Assembly: GCA_964465015.1 (NCBI GenBank)
Contig: CAYXHP010000154.1
Location: forward strand, 1-17,402
Source: Humimonas sp964465015
Lineage (GTDB): Bacteria; Gemmatimonadota; Gemmatimonadetes; Palauibacterales; Palauibacteraceae
Direction of reading: 5' to 3'
DNA: 17,402 nt
Shown here: in pieces, positions 7,904 to 15,900 of the stretch
Layout: each line of letters opens with the position of its first letter
Numbering within the stretch: the stretch's first letter is position 1
Notes under the pieces: generated by a model
Seen by the model: only the letters and a program-made list of their open reading frames with translations
What the model was told of the DNA's origin: nothing
Databases searched by the model: none
Program-made: the position numbers and the translations under genes

Positions 7904-8718
7904 TGGCGACCGAGCACATCCTCGCCCGAACCGACGGAGCGATCGGCCGCATCACGCTCAACCGGCCCGAGAAGCTGAACGCGTTCGTCGGCGACATGCG
8001 GGACCGCATCGGCGAGGTGCTCGAGGAGCTCGGCGGCGACGATGACGTCCGCGTCATCGTGATCACCGGGGCCGGCCGCGCCTTCTGCGCCGGCGCCGAC
8101 ATCGGCTACATGACGCGCCTGGTCCAGGAGGAGCGCTTCGACGAGGCGCGCGCCCTGGTGGAGGCTGGCCGGCGGGTGGCGACCACCATCGCGCGCATGC
8201 CCAAGCCCGTCGTGGCCGCCCTGAACGGGGCGGCCGCCGGCGGCGGGGCCAACCTGGCTCTGGCCTGCGACCTCCGGATCGCCTCCGATCGCGCCTCCAT
8301 CGGTCAGACGTTCAACCGGATCGGTCTGCACCCCGACTGGGGTGGAACCTGGTTCCTCCCCCGGCTGGTGGGCCCCGCGAAGGCGGCCGAGCTCGTGTTT
8401 CTGGCCGAGATGGTCGGCGCCGAGGAAGCGCTCCGCATCGGCCTCGTGAACCGGGTGGTTCCGCACGAGCGCTTCGAGGCCGAGGTCGAGGAGGTCGTCG
8501 CGACCCTGGCCGCCAAGCCGCCCCTCCCGCTCGGGCTCGCCAAGGAGGCGCTGCGCCGAAGCTGGGGGGCGAGCCTGGAGGACATGCTCGACTACGAGGT
8601 CGAGGCGCAGGACCAGTGCTTCCGCTCGGCGGACGCGCTCGAGGGCGTGAGGGCGTTCGTGGAGAAGCGGGCGCCGCGCTTCGGCGGCCGGCGCGAGGAG
8701 GACGGGAACCGTGCGTGA
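7903..8718 (+). CDS. PaaG-like enoyl-CoA isomerase (crotonase family)
   Basis: This 271-residue crotonase has isomerase rather than hydratase residues. Asn117 (GGGANLALACD) stands where hydratases have their first catalytic Glu, and Phe137 (GQTFNRIG) where they have the second. Asp145 in HPDWGGTW matches the catalytic Asp of PaaG, the isomerase that converts ring-epoxide phenylacetyl-CoA to oxepin-CoA and also shifts double bonds. The oxyanion-hole segment FCAGADIGYM (61-70) is intact. The ATG overlaps the thiolase stop by one base, and the 3' end overlaps the acetyltransferase gene by eight bases. Known PaaG-like proteins act in phenylacetate breakdown and on unsaturated acyl-CoAs. Which applies here is open, because the epoxidase genes are not in the window. 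Confidence 0.9.
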   Translation: MATEHILARTDGAIGRITLNRPEKLNAFVGDMRDRIGEVLEELGGDDDVRVIVITGAGRAFCAGADIGYMTRLVQEERFDEARALVEAGRRVATTIARMPKPVVAALNGAAAGGGANLALACDLRIASDRASIGQTFNRIGLHPDWGGTWFLPRLVGPAKAAELVFLAEMVGAEEALRIGLVNRVVPHERFEAEVEEVVATLAAKPPLPLGLAKEALRRSWGASLEDMLDYEVEAQDQCFRSADALEGVRAFVEKRAPRFGGRREEDGNRA

Positions 8719-9223
8719 CGACATCGAGCTCCGGAGGGCGACCCTCGACGATCTGGACGAGGTCCTGGCCCTGTGGAGCCATTACCTGCGCGTGCACCGC
8801 GACAATCCGGCGTATCGGCTGGCCAAGCGGGGACTCGAGAGGCGGAAGGAGACCTTCCGCCGGCACATCGAGGGGCCGGGATCGGCCGTGTTCGTCCTGG
8901 CCCGGGCCGACGGCGGCCTGGACGGCATGGTGACCTGCTTCGTCGAGGAGAACCTCTCCTACTTCCTGCCGCCGCGGTTCGCCCGCATCCAGACGCCCTA
9001 CGTGCGGCCGGACGCCCGCCGCCAGGGAAACCTCAAGCGCCTCATCACGGCGGCCATCCGCTGGGCGCGCGAGGAGGAGTTGATGGAGATCCGTCTGTTC
9101 ACGTCGGCCCACGCGGTGATGGGGAACGCGATCGCCGATGAGCTCGGCTTCGAGGCCATCGAGGTCGTGCGCCGCAAGCCGGTGGATTGGGGGAGCCCCC
9201 CGGAGCGCCAGCTCGAGGAATGA
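8711..9223 (+). CDS. GNAT-family N-acetyltransferase
   Basis: This 170-residue protein has the GNAT fold order. The N-terminal strand is IELRRATLDDLDEVLALW (5-22), the central strands VFVLARADGGLDGMVTCFVEE (60-80), the acetyl-CoA loop VRPDARRQGNLKRLI (98-112) and the C-terminal strand/helix with LGFEAIEVVRRKP (145-157). The loop has RRQGNL where the family consensus is R/Q-x-x-G-x-G/A, so the last position is Leu. The start is GTG at 8711 with GAGGAGGA at 8695-8702, eight bases away, inside the upstream gene, giving an eight-base overlap. It is encoded within an operon of CoA enzymes, so it could acetylate one of them or a CoA-linked metabolite. The substrate cannot be told from sequence. The 3' end is part of a triplicated repeat (9209-9300). 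Confidence 0.85.
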   Translation: MRDDIELRRATLDDLDEVLALWSHYLRVHRDNPAYRLAKRGLERRKETFRRHIEGPGSAVFVLARADGGLDGMVTCFVEENLSYFLPPRFARIQTPYVRPDARRQGNLKRLITAAIRWAREEELMEIRLFTSAHAVMGNAIADELGFEAIEVVRRKPVDWGSPPERQLEE

Positions 9224-9300
9224 GCGGGGCGCGGCGCCTGGAAGCGGCAGCTCGAGGAATGAGCCGGCGCGGCCGGCCGAGTTCGCAGCTCGAGGAGTGA
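9209..9300 (+). repeat. Three near-tandem copies of a stop-codon/ribosome-binding-site unit
   Basis: CAGCTCGAGGAATGAGC occurs at 9209-9225 and again, identically, at 9248-9264. A third, slightly changed copy (CAGCTCGAGGAGTGA) lies at 9286-9300. The spacing is 39 then 38 bases. The first copy encodes the last residues Gln-Leu-Glu-Glu and stop of the acetyltransferase. The third supplies GAGGAG, the ribosome-binding site of the next gene. The sequence between copies is partly similar, so this looks like tandem duplication of the gene junction followed by divergence. Confidence 0.85.
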
Positions 9301-9302
9301 AC

Positions 9303-10181
9303 GTGGAGCACGAAGACGACGTCAAGCTGCCGCCGCCCGGACCGGTCGCCGTGGTCGGGGCCGGCACCATGGGCCACGGCATCGCACAGGTGGCGGCGCT
9401 GGCCGGCTACGAGACCCGCCTGTTCGACATCGACGAGGCGGCGCTCCAGCGGGCCCGCGAGAGCATCGAGCGCAACCTGGACAAGGGCGTCGAGCTGGGG
9501 AAGGTGGAGGAGCGGGCGCGGGACGCCGCCCGCGAGCGCCTGTCGCAGACCACCGACCTCGGCGAGGCGGCGGCGGGCGCGGCCGTGGTGGTCGAGGCGG
9601 TGCCCGAGCGGTTCGACCTCAAGCGAAGGGTGCTCACGGAGGCCGCGGGCGCGGCGCCCCCCGACGCGCTCCTGGCCTCGAACACGTCCTCCCTGTCCAT
9701 CACCAAGCTGGCCGAGTCGGTGCCGGGCGCCGAGCGGGTGGTCGGGATGCACTTCTTCAACCCGGTCCACATCATGGCGCTGGTGGAGGTGATCCGCGGG
9801 GACCGGAGCGCTCCGCAGGCGGTGGAGCGGGCCCTCGACTTCGCCGAGCGGCTCGGGAAGACGCCCATCGTCGTCCAGGACTCTCCGGGCTTCGCCTCCT
9901 CGCGGCTCGGCATCGCGCTCGGGCTCGAGGCCATCCGGATGGTCCAGGAGGGCGTGGCCAGCCCGGAGGACATCGACCAGGCCATGGTCCTGGGGTATCG
10001 CCACCCGATGGGCCCCCTGCGCCTCACGGACCTGGTGGGCCTGGACGTGCGCCTCGAGATCGCGCGCTACCTGCACACCGAGCTGGGCGAGCGCTTCCGG
10101 CCGCCCGAGCTCCTCGAGTCGATGGTCGAGGAGGGCAAGCTGGGGAAGAAGTCCGGACGCGGATTCTACGATTGGAGATAG
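9303..10181 (+). CDS. 3-hydroxyacyl-CoA dehydrogenase (PaaH/3-hydroxybutyryl-CoA dehydrogenase type)
   Basis: This 292-residue protein oxidises an L-3-hydroxyacyl-CoA to the 3-oxo form with NAD. The N-terminal Rossmann domain shows VAVVGAGTMGHGIAQVA (15-31). SNTSSLSIT (126-134) and MHFFNPVHIM (149-158) give the catalytic His150, with its partner Glu162. The C-terminal domain ends GLDVRLEIARYLHTELG (246-262) and GKKSGRGFYDW (281-291). The residue aligned with the active-site Asn of human HAD (in PGFIVNR) is Ser200 here (PGFASSR). GTG at 9303 is chosen because GAGGAG at 9292-9297 lies five bases upstream. The in-frame GTG at 9297 overlaps that site, and the frame open further upstream is the repeat region. 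The last hydratase gene follows after four bases. Product of this step would feed the thiolase encoded upstream. Confidence 0.92.
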   Translation: MEHEDDVKLPPPGPVAVVGAGTMGHGIAQVAALAGYETRLFDIDEAALQRARESIERNLDKGVELGKVEERARDAARERLSQTTDLGEAAAGAAVVVEAVPERFDLKRRVLTEAAGAAPPDALLASNTSSLSITKLAESVPGAERVVGMHFFNPVHIMALVEVIRGDRSAPQAVERALDFAERLGKTPIVVQDSPGFASSRLGIALGLEAIRMVQEGVASPEDIDQAMVLGYRHPMGPLRLTDLVGLDVRLEIARYLHTELGERFRPPELLESMVEEGKLGKKSGRGFYDWR

Positions 10182-10185
10182 AGTC

Positions 10186-10965
10186 ATGAGCGACGTGCTG
10201 AAGGTCGAGAAGCTGGACGGGAGGATCGCGCTCCTCACCGTCAACCGGCCCGACAAGATGAACGCCCTGAACGGCGAGGTCCGGTGCGCCCTGGTGGGCG
10301 CCCTGGCCGACCTGCGGGACGACGACGAGGTGCGGGTGATCGTGCTCACGGGAGCCGGCGACAGGGCCTTCATCGCCGGAGCGGACATCAAGGAGTTCGA
10401 GGGCGCCACGCCGGTCCAGCAGCTCCGGGCCATGGTGCGCGGCAACATCTACTCGGCCATGGAGGACTTCCCCAAGCCGATCATCGCGATGATCCACGGC
10501 TACTGCCTGGGCGGCGGCTGTGAGCTGGCCATGGCCTGCGACATCCGCATCGCGTCCGACCGCGCGCGCCTGGGCCAGCCCGAGATCAACCTCGGGATCA
10601 TCCCCGGCGGCGGCGGGACCCAGCGCCTGCCGCGCCTGGTGGGAGAGGGCCGTGCGCTCAAGCTCATCCTCACGGGCGACATGATCGGGGCCGAGGAAGC
10701 GGGGCGCATCGGCCTCGTGGACGAGGTCGTCCCGGCGGACGAGCTCCGCGATCGGACCCTGGAGCTGGCCATGCGGATCGCCTCGCGGGGGCCCATCGCC
10801 CTCCAGGCTGCCAAGGAGAGCGTATTGGCCGCCCGCCGGATGCCGCTCGACGAGGGGCTCAAGTTCGAGCGCGGCTGGTTCGCCCTCCTGTTCTCCACGA
10901 AGGACAAGGAGGAGGGCGTCGATGCGTTCCTGGGCAAGCGCGAGGCGCACTTCACGGGCGAGTAG
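10186..10965 (+). CDS. Enoyl-CoA hydratase (PaaF/short-chain type)
   Basis: This 259-residue crotonase has all features of a classical short-chain 2-enoyl-CoA hydratase. The oxyanion-hole segment is FIAGADIKEF (62-71). NGEVR near the N-terminus belongs to the usual MNALNGEV motif. Catalytic Glu113 is in GGGCELAMACD and Glu133 in GQPEINLGIIPGGGGTQRL. The C-terminal helix runs KFERGWFALLFSTKDKEEGV. It would hydrate the enoyl-CoA whose hydroxy product is used by the dehydrogenase encoded four bases upstream. PaaF (2,3-dehydroadipyl-CoA hydratase) is the analogous step of phenylacetate breakdown, but butyrate or fatty-acid substrates are equally compatible. ATG at 10186 follows a GGAG inside the upstream gene's end. 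The 3' end overlaps the permease gene by 44 bases. Confidence 0.94.
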   Translation: MSDVLKVEKLDGRIALLTVNRPDKMNALNGEVRCALVGALADLRDDDEVRVIVLTGAGDRAFIAGADIKEFEGATPVQQLRAMVRGNIYSAMEDFPKPIIAMIHGYCLGGGCELAMACDIRIASDRARLGQPEINLGIIPGGGGTQRLPRLVGEGRALKLILTGDMIGAEEAGRIGLVDEVVPADELRDRTLELAMRIASRGPIALQAAKESVLAARRMPLDEGLKFERGWFALLFSTKDKEEGVDAFLGKREAHFTGE

Positions 10966-12847
10966 CCTCCCGGCGGGTCGCGCCCGTTCACGCCGCCTCC
11001 CGGCGGGCCGCGCCCGCGCGGCGGCCGTCGCCCTCGGGCTGGCCGGCGGCGCCGCGACCTCGGTGCTCGGCTTCCTGGCCGTGGCCCGCTGGTGGCCGCC
11101 GCGGCTGGCGTGGGCCATCCGGCCCCTCTCCCCGCCGGCCGCGGACTGGCTCTCCTCCTGGAGCCCGGATGCCCGGAGCGTCGCGGCGATCCAGACCGGG
11201 GCCCTCGACGCCTCCCTGGCCGTGGCGGCCGGGCTCGCCCTCCTCCTCCTGTGCGCGGGACTCCTTCACCTGGTCCTCCTCCTCCTGGCCGAGGGGGCCG
11301 AGATGGAGCCCGAGTGGGCGCTGCGGGCGGCGCTCGGGGCCACGAACCGGCGTCTTCGCCGCGAGCGGCTGGCCCGGGGGATCGGACTCGCGCTCGTGGC
11401 TGGCTCGATCGGGCTCGGGCTCGGCGCCGGCGGCCGCGCTCTGCTCCGCCACCTGGCACCCGCCGCCCTCGCGTTTCGCGGGGCGATGGGGGGCGCCGCG
11501 CTATGGACCCTGGCGGGGAGCGCGGCGGCCGTCATCGCCGCCACCCGTGTCCTCTCCCCGAAGCGGCGCCTCGTCCGGCGGCCGGCTGGCTGGCTCGGCG
11601 AGCTGGCGGGCCCGCGCACGGGAGGCTCGGGCTCGGGGATCGTCACCGGACCGGGAGGACCCCTGGGCTGGACGTTGGCGGCGGGCCAGGTGGCCGCCGC
11701 CGTGATCGTCGGCACGGCGGCGCTGCTCCTGGTCCGCGGCGCCCCCAGGGCGGCGGGGGATGCCAGCGCCTACCCGTACGCCTCGGACACCCTCCTCTTC
11801 CGGGTGCGGCTCGGAGCCGGCTCGCCCAGGGCCGCGGCATGGAGCGCCGTGCGCCGAAACCTGCTGTCGATCGGCGGCGTCCGGCAGGCCGCCGTCTCCT
11901 CGCCGGGAGCCCTGCTGGGCCTGGGACCGCTGGACCGGGTGGGAGCCGACTGTCCGTGGTGCTCCTCCGGAGAGGTGTACATGCTCTACACCTTCGGCCG
12001 GGCGCGTCACGTGGCCGTGGGCCCGGGCTTCTTCGACCTGGCCGGCTGGAGCGTCTCTCCCGGAGGGGGCGCCGCGGCCGGAGCGCCCCCTCCGGGTCAT
12101 GTGGTGGTCGATCCCGTGTTCCGGGCCCGCCTCTTCCAGGGTCGCGACCCGACCGGCCGCCAGGTGTGGACCGGCCGCCAGAGGGCGGGCTGGGACCCCG
12201 GGGCCCCGGTGGCCGGCGTGGTGCGGGCCCCGCCCCCGACCGGGCTCGGCGCCGGCGGCCGGCCGGAAGCGGCGATCTACTTCCCGGCTCTCGAGCACGC
12301 CCCCGGCGTGGCGGACGTGGCCATCCGGGCGGAGCCGGGGGTGGGCATGGACCTCCTGCGGGACACGGCGGCCGGACGCGTGGCCGCGGCGGCCCCCGGG
12401 AGCCGCGTCCGCGTCCTTGGCCGCCTGGACCGGCTCCTGGACGAGCGCGGCGCGCCGATCCGGTGGCTGGCGGGGATCACGGCCGGCCTCGCCCTGCTAT
12501 GCCTCCTCCTCGCCTCCCGCTCCGTGGCGGACGCGCTGAGCGCGCGGGTCCGGGCCCGCGCGGCCGAGCTGGGGCTCCGGCGCGCCGTCGGGGCTCGCCG
12601 TCGCGACGTGCTGCGACTCGTCCTCGCCGACGCGGGCCGGCTGGTGGCGGCCGGGACGGCGGCGGGTGTGATCTTCGCCGCCTCACTGGACCGCGGGCTC
12701 CCCCTGCTGGTGGGCGGCGTGACCCCGCTTCCGGCCACCGCGCTCCTGGGCGTGGCGGCCGTCATGGCGGCCGTGGCGTTCGGAGCGGCGATCGCGACGG
12801 GCCGGAGCATGGTCGACTTCCGGCCCGCCACGCGGCTGGAGGGCTGA
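10922..12847 (+). CDS. Divergent FtsX/MacB-type permease, ADOP-like, with one periplasmic domain missing
   Basis: This 641-residue membrane protein has hydrophobic segments at about 34-56, 98-123, 153-173, 190-210, 250-271, 514-531, 568-588 and 605-626. Residues 98-173 resemble the first FtsX-type module of ADOP permeases (ALRAALGATNRRLRRERLARG, 133-153). Residues 250-271 start a second half with a large extracytoplasmic domain (about 275-510), and the end is a second FtsX module (ELGLRRAVGARRRDVLRLVLA, 549-569). The first periplasmic domain expected between the N-terminal helix and the first module is only about 40 residues. ATG 10922 has AGGAGGAGGG at 10907-10916, five bases away, giving a 44-base overlap with the hydratase. 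A GTG near 11059 is an alternative start. No ATPase gene is nearby. A CxxC (Cys344-Cys347) lies in the periplasmic domain. Confidence 0.8.
   Translation: MRSWASARRTSRASSLPAGRARSRRLPAGRARAAAVALGLAGGAATSVLGFLAVARWWPPRLAWAIRPLSPPAADWLSSWSPDARSVAAIQTGALDASLAVAAGLALLLLCAGLLHLVLLLLAEGAEMEPEWALRAALGATNRRLRRERLARGIGLALVAGSIGLGLGAGGRALLRHLAPAALAFRGAMGGAALWTLAGSAAAVIAATRVLSPKRRLVRRPAGWLGELAGPRTGGSGSGIVTGPGGPLGWTLAAGQVAAAVIVGTAALLLVRGAPRAAGDASAYPYASDTLLFRVRLGAGSPRAAAWSAVRRNLLSIGGVRQAAVSSPGALLGLGPLDRVGADCPWCSSGEVYMLYTFGRARHVAVGPGFFDLAGWSVSPGGGAAAGAPPPGHVVVDPVFRARLFQGRDPTGRQVWTGRQRAGWDPGAPVAGVVRAPPPTGLGAGGRPEAAIYFPALEHAPGVADVAIRAEPGVGMDLLRDTAAGRVAAAAPGSRVRVLGRLDRLLDERGAPIRWLAGITAGLALLCLLLASRSVADALSARVRARAAELGLRRAVGARRRDVLRLVLADAGRLVAAGTAAGVIFAASLDRGLPLLVGGVTPLPATALLGVAAVMAAVAFGAAIATGRSMVDFRPATRLEG
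10965..11016 (+). repeat. 30-bp-period direct repeat in the permease N-terminus
   Basis: Two 22-base copies, 10965-10986 and 10995-11016, differ at one base and are exactly 30 bases apart. They give the repeated peptide LPAGRAR twice (residues 16-22 and 26-32). The repeat begins at the last base of the hydratase stop codon. Confidence 0.8.
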
Positions 12848-12858
12848 CCCACCCGGCC

Positions 12859-12930
12859 CGGAGCGCCAGCGGCCGGCATCCCGGGCCGGCGCGCCGAGCG
12901 CTCCGAAAGGCGCCAACCCGGGTCCGGCGC
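12859..12930. terminator. Candidate bidirectional terminator between convergent genes
   Basis: The 87-bp gap between the permease and the convergent sortilin-like gene holds two inverted repeats. CGGAGCGC (12859-12866) pairs with GCGCTCCG (12898-12905) around an inner GCCGGC/GCCGGC stem (12872-12877, 12885-12890). GCGCC (12910-12914) pairs with GGCGC (12926-12930). On the minus strand the second stem is followed by CTTTC, a weak U-tract, shortly after the sortilin-like stop. Confidence 0.5.
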
Positions 12931-12934
12931 GACT

Positions 12935-15900
12935 TTAGGGCTCGATGGCCGCGTGCAGTCCGGCCTTCGCGAGGGCCGCGTTGAAAGCCGGCGTGTCGGT
13001 GTCGAGGAAGGTCCGATAGGAGCGGGCCACGGCCTCGATCTCCTTCCCGAATTCCTGGTTCACGGCCTGCTGCTGGGCCGTGGGACCCTGGTCGTTCCCG
13101 CCGCTCCCGGTGCCGGCCGACCCGTCCATCTCGGTGATCAGCCACGACAGGCGCCCGTACAGTTGCATCGGGTGCCAGAAGATGTCCTCACTGCGGCCCG
13201 TGGTGCGGACGTCGACCAGGCGTCCTTCGATATCGACGGCCTCCTTTCCGAGCTTGCGCGCGGCCGCCAGGACGCTCGTGTCGCCTGCGGCGCCCTTCGA
13301 GAGAACGCTTTCCAGGTCCAGGAGCTGCCGGCGCGTGCGCTCGAGGTGGTTCACCATGTCGGCCACGGAGTCGATCTCGCCCCGTACCTGCAGGAGGAAG
13401 GCCACTTGGTCGTGGATGGAGGACGCCGTGCCGGGCGAGTGCGGATCGGGACGGACGACGAGCGAGCCCGTGAGGGACCGGCCGGCGGCCGACAGCTTCA
13501 CCGTGTAGGTCCCCGGCTCGACGATCGGGCCCGGCTCCGGCGCGTCGATGCCGTAGGCCGAGTACTTCCGCTTGGCTTCCGCCCACGGGGCGTCGGGCGG
13601 CGGGGTGAGGAAGCTGATCTTCTTCGCGTCCTCGTAGCGGAGGTCCCACCACACGCGGTTCAGACCCTTCTTCCCGGCGGCGCGCAGCGTGCGGATCGTG
13701 TCTCCGTTCGCGCCGAGGATGGCGATGGAGACGCTGTCCTTCGTGGCGGCGTCCAGCCAGAAGTTCAGGTCCGCACCGTAGGGCGGATTCTCCCCCTCCA
13801 CCTGGCTCCCCTCCGGCGGCTCGCGGCCGTCGGCCGTGTGCCGAAACCGGTACGCCGCCCGGGGCGAGAACAGGTAGACGCTCTGGCCCTCGGCCCGGTC
13901 CAGCGAGCGCAGGGGGCTGATGTCGTCCAGGATCCAGATCCCTCGCCCGTACGTGCCGATCACGAGGTCGTCGAAGGTGGGCTGGATGGTCAGCCACGAG
14001 ACCAGCGTGGATGGGAAGTTGCTCCGGAGCCTGGTCCAGTGCGTCCCGTCGTCCGGGGTGAAATAGATCCCGGTGTTGGTCCCGGCGTAGAGCATGTCCT
14101 TGCGGACGGGGTCCTGGACGACGGTGTTGACCGTGCCGTTCACGGTCTTCGGGAGGCCGGCGCTGATCAGCTTCCAGCTCTTCCCGAAGTCGCGCGTCTC
14201 GTATACGTACGGGTCGTAGTCCCCCATGTTCTCGCGGTTGACGGTCACCCAGGCCGTCGCGCTGTCGAAGCGGGAAGGCGCGATCTGCCAGATGATCCCC
14301 CAGGGACCCGGGCCCCGCATGTTCTTGGTGACGTCGGCCCAGTGCGCGCCGCCATCGGTGGTGACGTGCACGAGCCCATCGTCGCTCCCCACCCAGATCA
14401 CCCCCTCCTTCACCGGCGAGGGCGCGATGGCGTACACGGTGGCACCATCGTAGGTGACCAGGTTGTCGTAGATGAGCCCGCCCGAGTTGTCCTCGTGGGT
14501 CGAGTCATCCCGGGTCAGGTCGGGGCTGATCACCTTCCAGCTCTGGCCGCCGTCGGTCGTCATGTGGACCATCTGGCTCCCGACGTACACCCGCTCGTGG
14601 TCGAGGGGATCGATGGCGATCGGGAAGTTCCAGTCCCACCGGTACTTCATGTGCTTGGGCGCCCAGCCCAGCCCCGAGACCGGCCACACGGTCACGTCGC
14701 GCTCGGACCGGTCTTTCAGATCCAGCCGGTCCAGACGGCCGTTGTCGCATCCACCCCAGAGGACGTTCGGGTCGGTCGGATCGGCCACCAGGAAGCCGTC
14801 CTCACAGCCGGCCGAGGTGGTCCAGTCGCTCACCGAGATGACGCTGGAGCCGAACCCGCCGGTTCCGAGCGTCCGGCTCGGACCGCGATAGGAGGGGCCG
14901 TCCTGCTTGTTCCCCAGCACGTGGTAAGGCACCGCGTTGTCGGTGGCCACATGGTACATCTGCGCCACCGGCAGGATGACGTGGTGGTAGCTGTGACCGT
15001 GGTCCAGGCTGAGGCTCGGTCCCTGGTCGCCCGCGACCAGGATCCGGTCCGGATTCGTCGGGTCGATCCAGATGTCGTGGGTGTCGCCGCCGGCCGAGGC
15101 GATCCCGGTCGAGTCCGACCCATCGTACGTGGGGACGTACAGCGTCTCGCCCCCGTCCCGCGAGATGGAGAACGACACCGAAGGGAAGTAGAGCAGGTTC
15201 TCGTTGTTCGGCGACACGGCGAAGCGCGTGTAGTAGGGCGGCCGCTCATCGGGAATGTGCGAGCGGTTCACGAGCTTCCAGTGCGCTCCACCGTCGGCCG
15301 AGCGGAACAGCTCCGGCGTGCTGTCCTCGACCAGTGCGTACACGCGCTCGGGATCGCTCGGCGCCACCTGCACGGCCACCCGGCCCAGGGGATGGTCGGC
15401 CGCTGGGAGCCCATCTCCCACCAGCTTCTTCCAGCTCTCGCCCCCGTCGTGGCTCACGTACACGCCGCTGCCGGTGCCGCCGCTGTAGATGCCCCAGCGT
15501 CGGTACTGGACCTGCCACATGCCGGCGAACAGGGTGTTCGGGTCCTGCGGGTCCATGGAGAGCTCGGAGCAGCCCGTGCTGTCGTTCACGAACAGCACCT
15601 TCTTCCAGCTCTTCCCTCCATCCTCCGTTCGGTAGACGCCCTGGTGGGTGGAGGTACGGAAGACCTGGCCCAGCGCGCAGGCGAAGACCCGGTTCCGGTC
15701 GTGGGGGTCGACGACGATCCTCCCGATGTGGCCGGTCGAGTCCAGGCCCACGTTCTTCCAGTTCCGGCCCGCATCCGTGGACTTGTAGATCCCGTCACCC
15801 ATGGAGTAGTAAGGCCGGATCAGCCACGTCTCCCCGGTGCCCGCCCACACCTCGTTGTGGGCCGAGGGAGCGATCGCGAGCGCGCCGACAGGCGAGACGT

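Noticed and set aside
9209..9300. The three-copy repeat as a possible CRISPR array
   Set aside because: Units are short (15-17 bases), spacers are about 22 bases and similar to each other, and the copies coincide with a gene end and ribosome-binding site. No cas gene is present.
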